Part shown: piece by piece, positions 44,176 to 52,036 of the stretch
Position numbering within the stretch: the stretch's first letter is position 1
How the letters are laid out: each line of letters opens with the position of its first letter
Assembly: GCA_000961575.1 (NCBI GenBank)
Contig: LADP01000003.1
Location: forward strand, 62,001 to 126,000
Direction of reading: 5' to 3'
DNA length: 64,000 nucleotides
DNA from: Peptococcaceae bacterium BRH_c8a
GTDB lineage: Bacteria; Bacillota; Desulfotomaculia; Desulfotomaculales; Desulfallaceae
Translations under genes and position numbers: made by a program
The notes under the pieces: generated by a model
The model's input: only the letters and a program-made list of their open reading frames with translations
Databases searched by the model: none
Told to the model about the DNA's origin: nothing

Positions 44176-44350
44176 CTCTTCTCGCACTCCTCTCTAAGCT
44201 AAACTGTTTTTAAAAACTCATAAAACTATTTTAGACTAAGAGGTTATTTTGCGCAAGGAAAGTTAGTTATTTTTCCCCTTAAAAACTAAATTTCGTATAG
44301 TCCCCACTGAAAAACGACATAACAAACCCCTCACCACAAGATTGGTCTAA

Positions 44351-44590
44351 CTAGTTTCCCCTGAAAAACTAAGCATCACTGGGGTTTGGTGTTAATCGGA
44401 GGGTTACGTAGGAGCTTAAATCAAAGAGTGAGAGAGTCCGAGGAAAAGCGCCGGTGCATGTCTGAGCGCCCGCAGGGCGCGAGTTCTCCGGCGCCCGAGG
44501 ACGAACGAGCTCGTTCAAGCATAACGGCGAGTAGTTACCCGGTATTAACACCAAACCCCTTACCAAGACTTTTTCAGGAGACACTAACTG
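44351..44590 (+). mobile_element. MITE-like element, full copy 2
   Basis: About 240 bp with inverted ends CTAGTTTCCCCTGAAAAACT and (reversed) AGTTAGTGTCTCCTGAAAAA, and inner inverted GGGGTTTGGTGTTAAT. The centre is GC-rich (AAAGCGCCGGTGCATGTCTG, GCGCCCGCAGGGCGC). It has no transposase. The right end includes the stop codon of the activase gene. The remaining part of the 44176-44583 gap shows nothing else recognisable. Confidence 0.78.
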
Positions 44591-45558
44591 ATTTTTTCTT
44601 CATTAGCCAACGCATTGCTCCACCGGCCACAGCGATCACCCCAGCGCGCGATAACCCGGCCGCCCTCCTGAATTTCCACCACTTCACATATGTTGGGACA
44701 GCCGTCACAGGCAAACCCGCCGCTGCAAAAATCGCTATCGGCAACCTGAAAACCTCTGAAGCCGGTCTTTCTGCGGTTGGTGCTTTCCCGGGCCAGCATA
44801 GCTGCGCCAAGGGCACCCATAACGTTGAAATAAGGAGGCACAATTACTTCAATCTCGAGCGCCTTTTCGAAGGCCCATTTCATCCCGGCGTTGGCCGCCA
44901 CACCGCCCTGGAATACCACCGGAGCCAGGATTTCTTTGCCTTTGCCGACATTATTCATATAATTACGTACCAGCGCTTCGCACAGCCCGGCCAGGATGTC
45001 GGGTATGTTATAGCCCATCTGCTGTTTGTGGATCATGTCACTTTCGGCAAACACGGCGCAACGTCCGGCAATCTGTACCGGCACTTTGGACTGCAGCGCC
45101 TGTGGCCCAAAGTCCTCAATATCCAGGTTCAGCCGTGAGGCCTGCTGATCCAAAAATGATCCCGTGCCTGCGGCACACACTGTGTTCATGGCGAAATCGG
45201 ACACCACCCCGTTACGCAGGATAATAATTTTAGAATCCTGCCCGCCAATCTCCAGGATGGTTTGCACACCAGGCACCACATTGGAGGCAGCTATGGCATG
45301 GGTGGTAATCTCATTTTTGACCACATCAGCACCGGTCATTACGCCGGCCAGATGCCGTCCGCTGCCAGTGGTGCCCACGCCGGCCACCTTGGTGCCGGGC
45401 GGCAGCGCTAAATGCATTAGTTTAAGCCCTTTTTGCACCACTTCAATGGGCTTACCGCTGGTGCGCATGTAAATACTGTGCTTTATGGTGCCGTCTTCAC
45501 CGGTGGCCACCAGGTTAGTGCTCACCGAGCCAACGTCAATACCAAGGTATACATACAT
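44584..45558 (-). CDS. 2-hydroxyacyl-CoA dehydratase activase-type ATPase (BadF/BcrA family)
   Basis: 324 residues. An ASKHA ATPase of HgdC type: LGIDVGSVSTNLV at the N-terminus, ILEIGGQDSK at 101-110, and the two bridging cluster cysteines C128 (NTVCAAGTGSF) and C167 (AGRCAVFAESD). In HgdC the dimer holds one [4Fe-4S] cluster and drives ATP-dependent one-electron transfer. Extra here is a C-terminal Cys set FCSGGFACDGCPNIC and DRCGRW, which could bind a further cluster. It is the last gene of a three-gene unit; its stop codon lies in the end of MITE-like copy 2. Confidence 0.88.
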   Translation of the reverse strand: MYVYLGIDVGSVSTNLVATGEDGTIKHSIYMRTSGKPIEVVQKGLKLMHLALPPGTKVAGVGTTGSGRHLAGVMTGADVVKNEITTHAIAASNVVPGVQTILEIGGQDSKIIILRNGVVSDFAMNTVCAAGTGSFLDQQASRLNLDIEDFGPQALQSKVPVQIAGRCAVFAESDMIHKQQMGYNIPDILAGLCEALVRNYMNNVGKGKEILAPVVFQGGVAANAGMKWAFEKALEIEVIVPPYFNVMGALGAAMLARESTNRRKTGFRGFQVADSDFCSGGFACDGCPNICEVVEIQEGGRVIARWGDRCGRWSNALANEEKIS

Positions 45559-46656
45559 TCAGGCAGTTCCCTCCCTGATTTCTTTTTTCCTATTTAATAA
45601 ATCTACAAATGCCTCCAGCCTAGTAACCATGCCCGCCTCGCCGGATTGTTCGTCCACAATAAGAGTCATCACCGGGATGCCTAAATCAGAACTAACCTGA
45701 GGCAGAATGCTTTGGGCTACTATTTCAGGCATACAGGTGAAGGGCAACAACTGGATAACGCCGTCAAAACCCTGCTCGGCGTAAAGAATAGTGCTCCCTA
45801 CTGTCTCCAAACCGTGACCGCCCACCGTGTGACCCAAGTAAGACAGACCTTTTTCTTTGGCTGGTTTGCTGCTACGCTCATTTTTGACCAAGCCCATAAA
45901 CAGATGGTCGTTAATCCATTCACTCAGATGGATTGAGCGATCCACTTCTACGCCCATCTTACCGAGCTTACGCTCGATTTCCTGGTTGGCGAAGGGTTCC
46001 AACAGGGTAAATATTTCACCCACCAGACCAATCCGTACCACTGGCCGGTGTTGATCAACGGCGACACCATTCATGATTTTTAAAGCCGCATCCAGGGCGG
46101 CAGGCATCTCTTCCGGGGTTTTGGCAGCGATAATGATGGCTAGTGCTTGCTTAAGTGCCCGTTCAGTTTCACCCGGCCTGAGTTCACGGGGTCGGGAGTA
46201 GTAAGCTCGTTGTTCCACATGATCTACGGCACTTGCTTTTAGGTAACCCAATCGGATGCCTTTAATTACCTTAAACCAAGAACGGTTTTGGGTGATGTAC
46301 CGTATTTTGCCGATTAGTTCGGCGATATGTTTTTCAGGCGGTTCCAGCACCACCAACTGGTACCGGTAGCCCAGGTCATTTAGTATGGCGTGTTCCACCT
46401 GGGCGTAGTAACCAAACCGGCAGGGACCGCACCCGCCCGCCATTACCACGGTGTCGGCGCCCATTTGGGCCGCCTCCATAAAATTGCCCAAGTTAAGTTT
46501 CAGGGGCATACAGGCAAATTCGGGGCCGTGCTTGACGCCCAGTTGCATTGTTTTTTTACTGGATGGCGGCGGTATCACCACTTCGACGCCCAGATATTCC
46601 AGCATCCCTTTGATACATATCCACATGTGGCCCATGTGGGGATAAGTGACACGCAA
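45559..46656 (-). CDS. DUF2229/COG3581-like activase-associated protein
   Basis: 365 residues. Resembles the CoA-substrate activase-associated proteins (COG3581-like): RVTYPHMGHMWICIKGMLEYLG at the start, FACMPLKLNLGNFMEA, GGCGPCRFGYYAQVEH, and a C-terminal VDEQSGEAGMVTRLEAF. Five or more conserved Cys suggest an FeS cluster. It is not a dehydratase alpha/beta subunit. It is adjacent (one base apart) to the activase. Function unknown; an electron-transfer partner is plausible. Confidence 0.82.
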   Translation of the reverse strand: MRVTYPHMGHMWICIKGMLEYLGVEVVIPPPSSKKTMQLGVKHGPEFACMPLKLNLGNFMEAAQMGADTVVMAGGCGPCRFGYYAQVEHAILNDLGYRYQLVVLEPPEKHIAELIGKIRYITQNRSWFKVIKGIRLGYLKASAVDHVEQRAYYSRPRELRPGETERALKQALAIIIAAKTPEEMPAALDAALKIMNGVAVDQHRPVVRIGLVGEIFTLLEPFANQEIERKLGKMGVEVDRSIHLSEWINDHLFMGLVKNERSSKPAKEKGLSYLGHTVGGHGLETVGSTILYAEQGFDGVIQLLPFTCMPEIVAQSILPQVSSDLGIPVMTLIVDEQSGEAGMVTRLEAFVDLLNRKKEIREGTA

Positions 46657-46678
46657 AGGTCATCGCTCCTATCGGTAC

Positions 46679-46740
46679 TCATCCTGAGCGCAGCGAAGGA
46701 TCTTATCTTTTAAAGGTTCTTCACTTTGTTCAGAATAACG
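46679..46740. repeat. TCATCCTGAGCG-family repeat, copy 3
   Basis: TCATCCTGAGCGCAGCGAAG ... TTCTTCACTTTGTTCAGAATAACG, in the gap before the COG3580-like gene. It is almost identical, in opposite orientation, to 47852-47916. Confidence 0.75.
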
Positions 46741-46746
46741 TAATAC

Positions 46747-47727
46747 TTATAAAGTGGCGGCTGCATCGGCTAGATTCCGCCGCCAGCGCACCATGTCCAT
46801 AAAGGCCTCCAGGCGGGTGACCATGCCCGCTTCCCCGGTGTGCTCGTCAACGGTCAGGCTTAACATGGGTTTGTGGGAGCCGCAGCGGGCGCATCTTTCA
46901 ATTAACTCTCCGGTGAAGGAATCGGTGCCACAGCCGAAAGAGGCCACGTGGATTAACCCGTGCACATCCTCCCGGCCGAAATAATGGTAGGCTGCTCCCA
47001 CCATGCGTTGGTTGATTGTCCAGAACATTTTTTTAGGCAGCCTGAAAGCCTCTTCCCGAACCACCGATTCCGGCAGGTGATCCGCGGTTAGCACCCGGGC
47101 TCCGCTATCCCTTAATCGTTTAACCATGTTCATGCTGATGTAATTGTCGTAAATAACGTAAGGGTGGCCGATGACTGCTATATTAATACCGTTACAATTA
47201 CCGACCCCGTCGGCGGCATGCTCCTGTCGTACCGGCAGGCACTCCGATTGCATGTCCAAATTGTGTTTTTCCAACGCCGCCTTGGAAGCGTTATAAGCCA
47301 TGATTATTTTAGCCGGGTTGCGGGTGAAAAACTTACCGACCTGGAAATAAAAATCCGCCGGGCTGCTGCCCTTGTGGTATAAGTTAAAATTGCAATCAAT
47401 AATAGGCGGCAGGTTATTGATGGTATGCCGAACCATATCGGGAAAACCGAGAAACTTGGGGCAAATATATTCTTTCCGGGCGGTACTTACGATGCGGGGT
47501 AAAAATATATAGTCGACCCGGTCGCGTAAATCCAGTACATGGCCCACCGCCAATTTGACGGGCAAACAGGCCTCGTCCACTGTGGATTTCAAACCCTTAT
47601 CCAGTAAACCCCGGGTGGTTTCCCGCGAGACTACGGTTTCTACTCCCAACCGGCGGAAAAAAGTAACCCACTGGGGATGGTAATAATAATAAAGCAGAGC
47701 CCTTGGTATGCCCACTTTAATTGACAT
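46747..47727 (-). CDS. DUF2229/COG3580-like activase-associated protein
   Basis: 326 residues. Begins IKVGIPRALLYYYYHPQWVTFFRRLGV, with DEACLPVKLAVGHV, YICPKFLGFPDMVRHTI and FGCGTDSFTGELIERCARC, and ends VDEHTGEAGMVTRLEAFMD like its neighbour. The pair share the DExxGEAGMVTRLEAF segment and are probably remote paralogues. Cys content suggests a cluster. It is first of the three-gene unit, and is bracketed by inverted copies of the TCATCCTGAGCG repeat. Function unknown. Confidence 0.82.
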   Translation of the reverse strand: MSIKVGIPRALLYYYYHPQWVTFFRRLGVETVVSRETTRGLLDKGLKSTVDEACLPVKLAVGHVLDLRDRVDYIFLPRIVSTARKEYICPKFLGFPDMVRHTINNLPPIIDCNFNLYHKGSSPADFYFQVGKFFTRNPAKIIMAYNASKAALEKHNLDMQSECLPVRQEHAADGVGNCNGINIAVIGHPYVIYDNYISMNMVKRLRDSGARVLTADHLPESVVREEAFRLPKKMFWTINQRMVGAAYHYFGREDVHGLIHVASFGCGTDSFTGELIERCARCGSHKPMLSLTVDEHTGEAGMVTRLEAFMDMVRWRRNLADAAATL

Positions 47728-47851
47728 GCTGATATCAGCCCCCGTTCAATGCTGCTGTTCATACCAATTTAGTATGACCAAAAAAAGGATAGATATACGG
47801 GAACTGCTCAGGAGTCAGAATTCAGGATAAAAAAACGATTCATCGTCGCGT

Positions 47852-47916
47852 GTGTCATTCTGAACACAGTGAAGAACCTTAAAGGATAAGATCCTTCGCT
47901 GCGCTCAGGATGACAC
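47852..47916. repeat. TCATCCTGAGCG-family repeat, copy 4
   Basis: Reverse orientation of 46679-46740. TGTCATTCTGAACACAGTGAAG ... CTGCGCTCAGGATGACAC, in the spoVAF/activase gap. Confidence 0.75.
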
Positions 47917-47940
47917 TTCCCAAAGCTATTTTTTAAATAC

Positions 47941-47978
47941 AAACAGCACCGGGGAACGGTGTCCCGACGGTGCTGTTT
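47941..47978 (-). terminator. Terminator after spoVAF
   Basis: AAACAGCACCG pairs with CGGTGCTGTTT around a 16-base loop. It lies 17 bases after the spoVAF stop; on minus a GTATTTAAAA sequence follows. Confidence 0.7.
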
Positions 47979-47994
47979 GGCAGGTTGCAGGTCA

Positions 47995-49536
47995 TTATTT
48001 TGCCTTTTTGTTGGTCGCCCTGGTGGCATTTTGTCCAGGTTTGCGGGCCGGGACGGGTGTGGCTTGGCGGCTGGCATCCCGGGGTTTTAACATACTGGGC
48101 CTGATATTGGATGTGGGCACCGGGCGGCGCACCAGTATGGACATCAAGGCCTTGCCGTTAAACGGAATCAGCGGCCACATGTAAGGAACCCCGAAGGAAC
48201 GGGTAAATATCATCAAGGCCAGGGTTAGCGCCAGCGCGATGAGAAATCCCGGCAGGCCGAGTAGTCCCACCGCAATCAGCAAAAACAGGCGGATTAGGCG
48301 GTTGGCCAAACCCAGCTCGTAACTGGGAGTCATAAAAGTGCCCACTACGGCGGCCGCGGTATACATAACCACCTCGGCATTGAACAGGCCTACAGTTACC
48401 GCCAAATCGCCGATTAACAGGGCGGCAATCAGACCCAGAGCGGTGGCCAGCGCCGTGGGCGTGTGGATAGTAGCCATACGCACCATATCCACCGCCAGTT
48501 CGGCAAAAAGAAACTGGACAAAAATTGGTATGGCACCCACTTTATCAGGCCCGATAAATTTCAATGCCGGGGGCAAGATTTGCGGCTGCAGTACTGCTAG
48601 AAGCCACAGTGGCAGCAGGAAAATGGATATAAAAACGCCGGCGAACCTCACCCATCTTAAATATACTCCGGCGACGGGGTTTTGCCTGTATTCTTCGGCG
48701 TGTTGCAAGTGGTGAAAATAAGTGGCCGGCGTAATCATAATGCTGGGCGATGTGTCCACCATCACCAGCACGTGACCTTCCAGCAGGTGGATCGCTGCCA
48801 CATCAGGCCGCTCAGTGTAGCGCACTCGTGGAAGCGGGTTCCAGTAATTGCCCGGCATAATCAGCTCTTCCACTGCCTTTTCAGCCATTGGCAAGCCGTC
48901 CAGGTTAATGCTGGATATTTTTTCCCGGATACTGTCCACCAGGTTTTCGTTGGCGATGTCTTCGATGTAGCAAATTACGATATCGGTCTTGGAGCGGTTG
49001 CCTGCCTGAGCGTATTCCATACGCAACTTGGGATCCCGAATCCGCCGGCGAATTAAGGCGGTGTTGAACACCAGCGTTTCGGTAAAACCGTCCCGGGAAC
49101 CCCGCACCACTTTTTCCAAATCCGGTTCTGCAGGACTGCGCGCCGGGTAAGTACGTACATCCAGCAGGATGGCCTTTTCAGAACCGTCAATGAGCAACGC
49201 CAGCGGACCCGAAAGCATTTTTTCCACCAGTACCTCAAGGTGCTCGGACTCTTCCACTTCGACGTAATTAATGTGCCGGTCAAATAATTTCCGAAAGGCG
49301 TCCACCGAGAGGTCTTCTCGATCCAGTGCCGTCAGGTTGCGCAATATTTCAGTCATCAGGTCGGCGTTGGCAAAAGCGTCTACGAAGACCATCATCATCT
49401 TGCGGCCGCCAATAATCATTTCCCGCCTGACGATGTCAAAATTTTTATCAAAGGCCAGCTTTTCATCAAGCAGGTCTTTGTTAGTGGCCAGGTCCTTGCT
49501 CAGCCTTGTTTGGTGTTCAATGGCCGCAGGCCCCAT
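47995..49536 (-). CDS. spoVAF: Spore germination protein SpoVAF (GerA family)
   Basis: 513 residues from the ATG at 49536 (GGAG 11 bases upstream). A GerA-type A subunit: soluble N-terminal half, then ~5 membrane helices (VRFAGVFISIFLLPLWLL; IPIFVQFLFAELAVDMVRMA; LIAALLIGDLAVTVGLF) and a basic tail. NALIRRRIRDPKLRMEYAQAG and VLVMVDTSPSIMITPATYFH are typical of the SpoVAF subgroup. It acts in the spore inner membrane with DPA release/germination. It overlaps spoVAE by 20 bases. Confidence 0.9.
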   Translation of the reverse strand: MGPAAIEHQTRLSKDLATNKDLLDEKLAFDKNFDIVRREMIIGGRKMMMVFVDAFANADLMTEILRNLTALDREDLSVDAFRKLFDRHINYVEVEESEHLEVLVEKMLSGPLALLIDGSEKAILLDVRTYPARSPAEPDLEKVVRGSRDGFTETLVFNTALIRRRIRDPKLRMEYAQAGNRSKTDIVICYIEDIANENLVDSIREKISSINLDGLPMAEKAVEELIMPGNYWNPLPRVRYTERPDVAAIHLLEGHVLVMVDTSPSIMITPATYFHHLQHAEEYRQNPVAGVYLRWVRFAGVFISIFLLPLWLLAVLQPQILPPALKFIGPDKVGAIPIFVQFLFAELAVDMVRMATIHTPTALATALGLIAALLIGDLAVTVGLFNAEVVMYTAAAVVGTFMTPSYELGLANRLIRLFLLIAVGLLGLPGFLIALALTLALMIFTRSFGVPYMWPLIPFNGKALMSILVRRPVPTSNIRPSMLKPRDASRQATPVPARKPGQNATRATNKKAK

Positions 49537-50110
49537 TACTGTATCCACTCCTTCTGATTATTTCGCGCAGCGCCTTAGTTGTTAGCGGTGCGCCCGTAGT
49601 GAAGTCATCAGCACCGTCCATCTTGCCCACATCACCGATGCCAATCACCACCTGCAGATTTAGGCTGTCCAGCAATTCCACGGTGTCACCGCTCAGTTCG
49701 TCGCCCAGGAGCGCGTCGGTGCGGCCAAGTTTATCCACTGGGCCGTCCACCAGTTTGCCCCGGCGGTCAATCGAAAAATTAACATGAGCTCCTTCATCGA
49801 AGCCGCTGTTGGAGGCCACGGCCAGCACACCCAGGATATTAATATCAGGGTGCCTGGCCAGGCAGGCCAGCGCCGATTCCCCGCGTCCCTGCCCCTCATA
49901 GCCCCGGTCGTCCAGCATCACTACCACTGGTTCGTGGGCGGCCTTTTTAACCAGATCTACAATTTGTTCCCCGGTGAGCGCAGTGGGGTTTCCGGCCGAG
50001 GCGGATATGCACCTGGCCCCCACGTTGTGTGCAGCCGTTTCCACCGTCCTGCGCGCCACCTGGTCTCCGTCGGTAACAACGATTACACTTACGGGTGTGT
50101 TAACGGACAT
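49517..50110 (-). CDS. spoVAE: Stage V sporulation protein AE (soluble, SpoVAEa type)
   Basis: 197 residues with no signal peptide or membrane helices. VSVIVVTDGDQVARRTVETAAHN and PVVVMLDDRGYEGQGRGE are hallmarks of the soluble SpoVAEa protein. In Bacillus it belongs to the forespore spoVA operon (DPA transport). Here it is followed at once by spoVAF but lacks spoVAA-AD and spoVAEb nearby. The dodecin gene lies upstream. Confidence 0.88.
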   Translation of the reverse strand: MSVNTPVSVIVVTDGDQVARRTVETAAHNVGARCISASAGNPTALTGEQIVDLVKKAAHEPVVVMLDDRGYEGQGRGESALACLARHPDINILGVLAVASNSGFDEGAHVNFSIDRRGKLVDGPVDKLGRTDALLGDELSGDTVELLDSLNLQVVIGIGDVGKMDGADDFTTGAPLTTKALREIIRRSGYSNGACGH

Positions 50111-50170
50111 ATGTAACCTCCGTATTAATCTTGGTTTAGGGGGTTGGTATTATTAATTGATGATAAAAGT

Positions 50171-50194
50171 AAAGACACCGCTTAAGGTGTCCTT
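50171..50194 (-). terminator. Terminator after dodecin
   Basis: On minus AGGACACC TTAAGC GGTGTCTT is followed by TACTTTT, 27 bases after the dodecin stop. It separates dodecin from spoVAE. Confidence 0.75.
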
Positions 50195-50220
50195 ACAACA
50201 GAGAATTCTGAAAAAATCAA

Positions 50221-50415
50221 TTAACTTGTGTGAGCTATCTTAACGTTGGCTTTGTATTCGACTACTTTGCCGTTTTCTACGTTGGCAGTAAAGTTTACCA
50301 CTTCGACCGCAACGATGTTATTTGTTGTACTACTGGCTTCAGTGATTGCAGATTGTACGGCGCTACGCCAACCGTCCGCTGATTCGCCTACCATCTCCAT
50401 AACCTTAACGTGCAT
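50221..50415 (-). CDS. Dodecin family flavin-binding protein
   Basis: 64 residues from the ATG at 50415, which has AAAGGAGG upstream; the listed ORF extends 26 residues too far. HVKVMEMVGESADGWRSAVQSAI and VEVVNFTANVENGKVVEYKANVKIAH fit dodecin, a dodecameric flavin- or CoA-storing protein. It sits alone between sigF and spoVAE, with its own terminator, so its expression may be linked to sporulation. Confidence 0.93.
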   Translation of the reverse strand: MHVKVMEMVGESADGWRSAVQSAITEASSTTNNIVAVEVVNFTANVENGKVVEYKANVKIAHTS

Positions 50416-50478
50416 AACAAAGACCTCCTTTGCTAAATATCTTGCAGCAATTGTATTATTTGTACTGCATCGATTTTT

Positions 50479-50520
50479 ATGCAACGTATTCAAGTCGGGG
50501 ACGGTTCTTGTCTTGAATGA
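50479..50520. repeat. GGGGACGGTTCTT-core palindrome
   Basis: ATTCAAG (50488-50494) and CTTGAAT (50513-50519) flank GTCGGGGACGGTTCTTG, in the sigF-dodecin gap. The same core with other arms is at 55439-55469. Confidence 0.7.
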
Positions 50521-50526
50521 TTTAGG

Positions 50527-51303
50527 CTAATTGGATATTTCCATCATCTCCCGCAGTTTTTTCAGAGCTTGTCGTTCCAGGCGGGAAACCTGCACCTGAG
50601 AAAGGCCCAGTTTGGCGGCAATCTCCCCTTGGGTTTTATCGGCAAAAAACCTCCACAGTAGGATCATCCTGTCCCGGTCGGGAAGCTGTTTAAGTATCTC
50701 TTTAACTGCTATAGTGTCCAGGTGGGGCAGCATGGCTCCGTCGTCTTCGCTTAGCTGGTCCAACAGATATATGGGATCCCCGTCGTCTTGGTGCAGCGTT
50801 TCGTAAATAGAGGTGGGAGGCTGTAGGGCTTCCAGCGCGGTTACCACCTCTTCGCGAGACATGCCGATTTCGGTCGCGATTTCACTAATCGTTGGTTCAC
50901 GGCCCATTTTTGAGGTTAAAGCTTCTCTGCCCTGCTGCACCTTATAGGCAGTCTCTTTAATTGACCTACTCACTTTTACCGGGTTGTCGTCTCTTAAAAA
51001 ACGTCGGATTTCTCCCACAATCATAGGTACGGCATAGGTGGAAAACCGCACATTAAAATCAAGGTTGAACTTGTCAATAGCCTTCATTAAGCCGATACAG
51101 CCGATTTGAAACAGGTCCTCCAGTTCGTAACCCCGGTTATGAAAGCGCTTGACCAGGTTGAAAACCAGCTTGAGGTTGCAGTTAATCAGACGCTCCCTGG
51201 CATGGGCGTCCCCTTTTTGGGCGCGGGCCAGCAAGTCTTTCATTTCCGCATCTTTGAGCAGAGGGAACCGGGGCAGGTTCATATCCGTTAATTTACCGCT
51301 CAT
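50527..51303 (-). CDS. sigF: Forespore RNA polymerase sigma factor SigF
   Basis: 258 residues. Sigma-70 family with regions 2 (NLKLVFNLVKRFHNRGYELEDLFQIGCIGLMKAIDKF), 3 and 4 (TQGEIAAKLGLSQVQVSRLERQALKKLR). It directs forespore gene expression after septation and is held by SpoIIAB. Length and the N-terminal MNLPRFPLLKDAEMKDLLA fit SigF. It follows spoIIAB by 12 bases in the conserved order. Confidence 0.96.
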   Translation of the reverse strand: MSGKLTDMNLPRFPLLKDAEMKDLLARAQKGDAHARERLINCNLKLVFNLVKRFHNRGYELEDLFQIGCIGLMKAIDKFNLDFNVRFSTYAVPMIVGEIRRFLRDDNPVKVSRSIKETAYKVQQGREALTSKMGREPTISEIATEIGMSREEVVTALEALQPPTSIYETLHQDDGDPIYLLDQLSEDDGAMLPHLDTIAVKEILKQLPDRDRMILLWRFFADKTQGEIAAKLGLSQVQVSRLERQALKKLREMMEISN

Positions 51304-51315
51304 TTTCCCTACCCC

Positions 51316-51756
51316 CTATTGTTCCGGCACTGCCGCCCGACGGGTCGCTCCCGCCCTCCTACTCATTTTTACCCGGGTACCTTGGCCCGGTTCGGACTGC
51401 ACATTGAACTTGTCCATAAATGACTGCATGAATGAAAAACCCAGTCCCATTCGTTCCGGATCTGTGGAGAATGCTGGCTCCAGCGCTTTTTCAATATCCT
51501 CAATGCCTATGCCCCGGTCTATTACCACCAGTTCCATGTATTCATCGGCAATGCTGATTTCCAGGCGGACTACCTGGTCGGGGTTGTTCTCGTAACCATG
51601 AATGATGGCGTTGGACACCGCTTCGGATACAGCTACCTTGATTTCTTCAAGGTCCGGCAGGGTGAAGTCAACCTGGGACACGAAGGTAGCCACCGTCACC
51701 CGGGCAAAGGCCACGTTTTCAGCCCGGCTGGAAAATTCAAGCACCGCTTTGTTCAT
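51316..51756 (-). CDS. spoIIAB: Anti-sigma F factor SpoIIAB
   Basis: 146 residues from the ATG at 51756 (GGAGGTTTATATAAA). GHKL kinase fold: EAVSNAIIHGYENN (N-box), VVIDRGIGIEDIEKA (G1) and ERMGLGFSFMQSFMD (G2). It binds SigF and phosphorylates SpoIIAA with ATP. It is separated from spoIIAA by 276 bases holding MITE-like copy 3; in most spore formers the genes touch. Confidence 0.96.
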   Translation of the reverse strand: MNKAVLEFSSRAENVAFARVTVATFVSQVDFTLPDLEEIKVAVSEAVSNAIIHGYENNPDQVVRLEISIADEYMELVVIDRGIGIEDIEKALEPAFSTDPERMGLGFSFMQSFMDKFNVQSEPGQGTRVKMSRRAGATRRAAVPEQ

Positions 51757-51800
51757 TTTATATAAACCTCCTTCGAGCAAGTTGGTTAATTAAAATCGCT

Positions 51801-52036
51801 CAGTTAGTGTTTCCTGGGTAAGTCTGGGAGGGGTTTGGTGTTATCTCCAGGATGCAACTCGCCATTACACTTGAACGAGCCCGTTCGCCTTCGGGCGCCG
51901 GAGAACTCGCACCCTGCGGGCGCTCAGACATGCACCGGCGCTTTTCCTCAAGCTCTCTCGCTCTTTGAACTAAGCTCCTACGCATCCTTCCAATAACACC
52001 AAACCCCGCTAAGGCTCGTTTTTAAGAGAGAACTAG
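51801..52036 (-). mobile_element. MITE-like element, copy 3, inside the spoIIA operon
   Basis: About 236 bp in opposite orientation to copy 2. The inner GGGGTTTGGTGTTATT pair, the centre (AAAGCGCCGGTGCATGTCTG) and the ends (CAGTTAGTGTTTCCTGGG; AACTAG with CTCTTAAAAACGAG reversed) match copy 2, with more divergence. The SpoIIAA stop codon lies in the right end. The 61-residue ORF inside mirrors one in copy 2 and is not called as a gene. Confidence 0.75.

Noticed and set aside
44386-45138. 250-residue plus-strand ORF
   Set aside because: Starts inside MITE-like copy 2 and then runs antisense through the well-supported activase gene; no ribosome site.
44584-47727. 2-hydroxyacyl-CoA dehydratase subunits
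   Set aside because: The two Cys-rich proteins have COG3580/3581-type signatures (GEAGMVTRLEAF) and lack the dehydratase alpha/beta pattern.
51800-51985. 61-residue minus ORF (SERPQGASSPAPEGE)
   Set aside because: Lies entirely in MITE-like copy 3 and mirrors the one in copy 2; a consequence of shared repeat sequence, not a gene.
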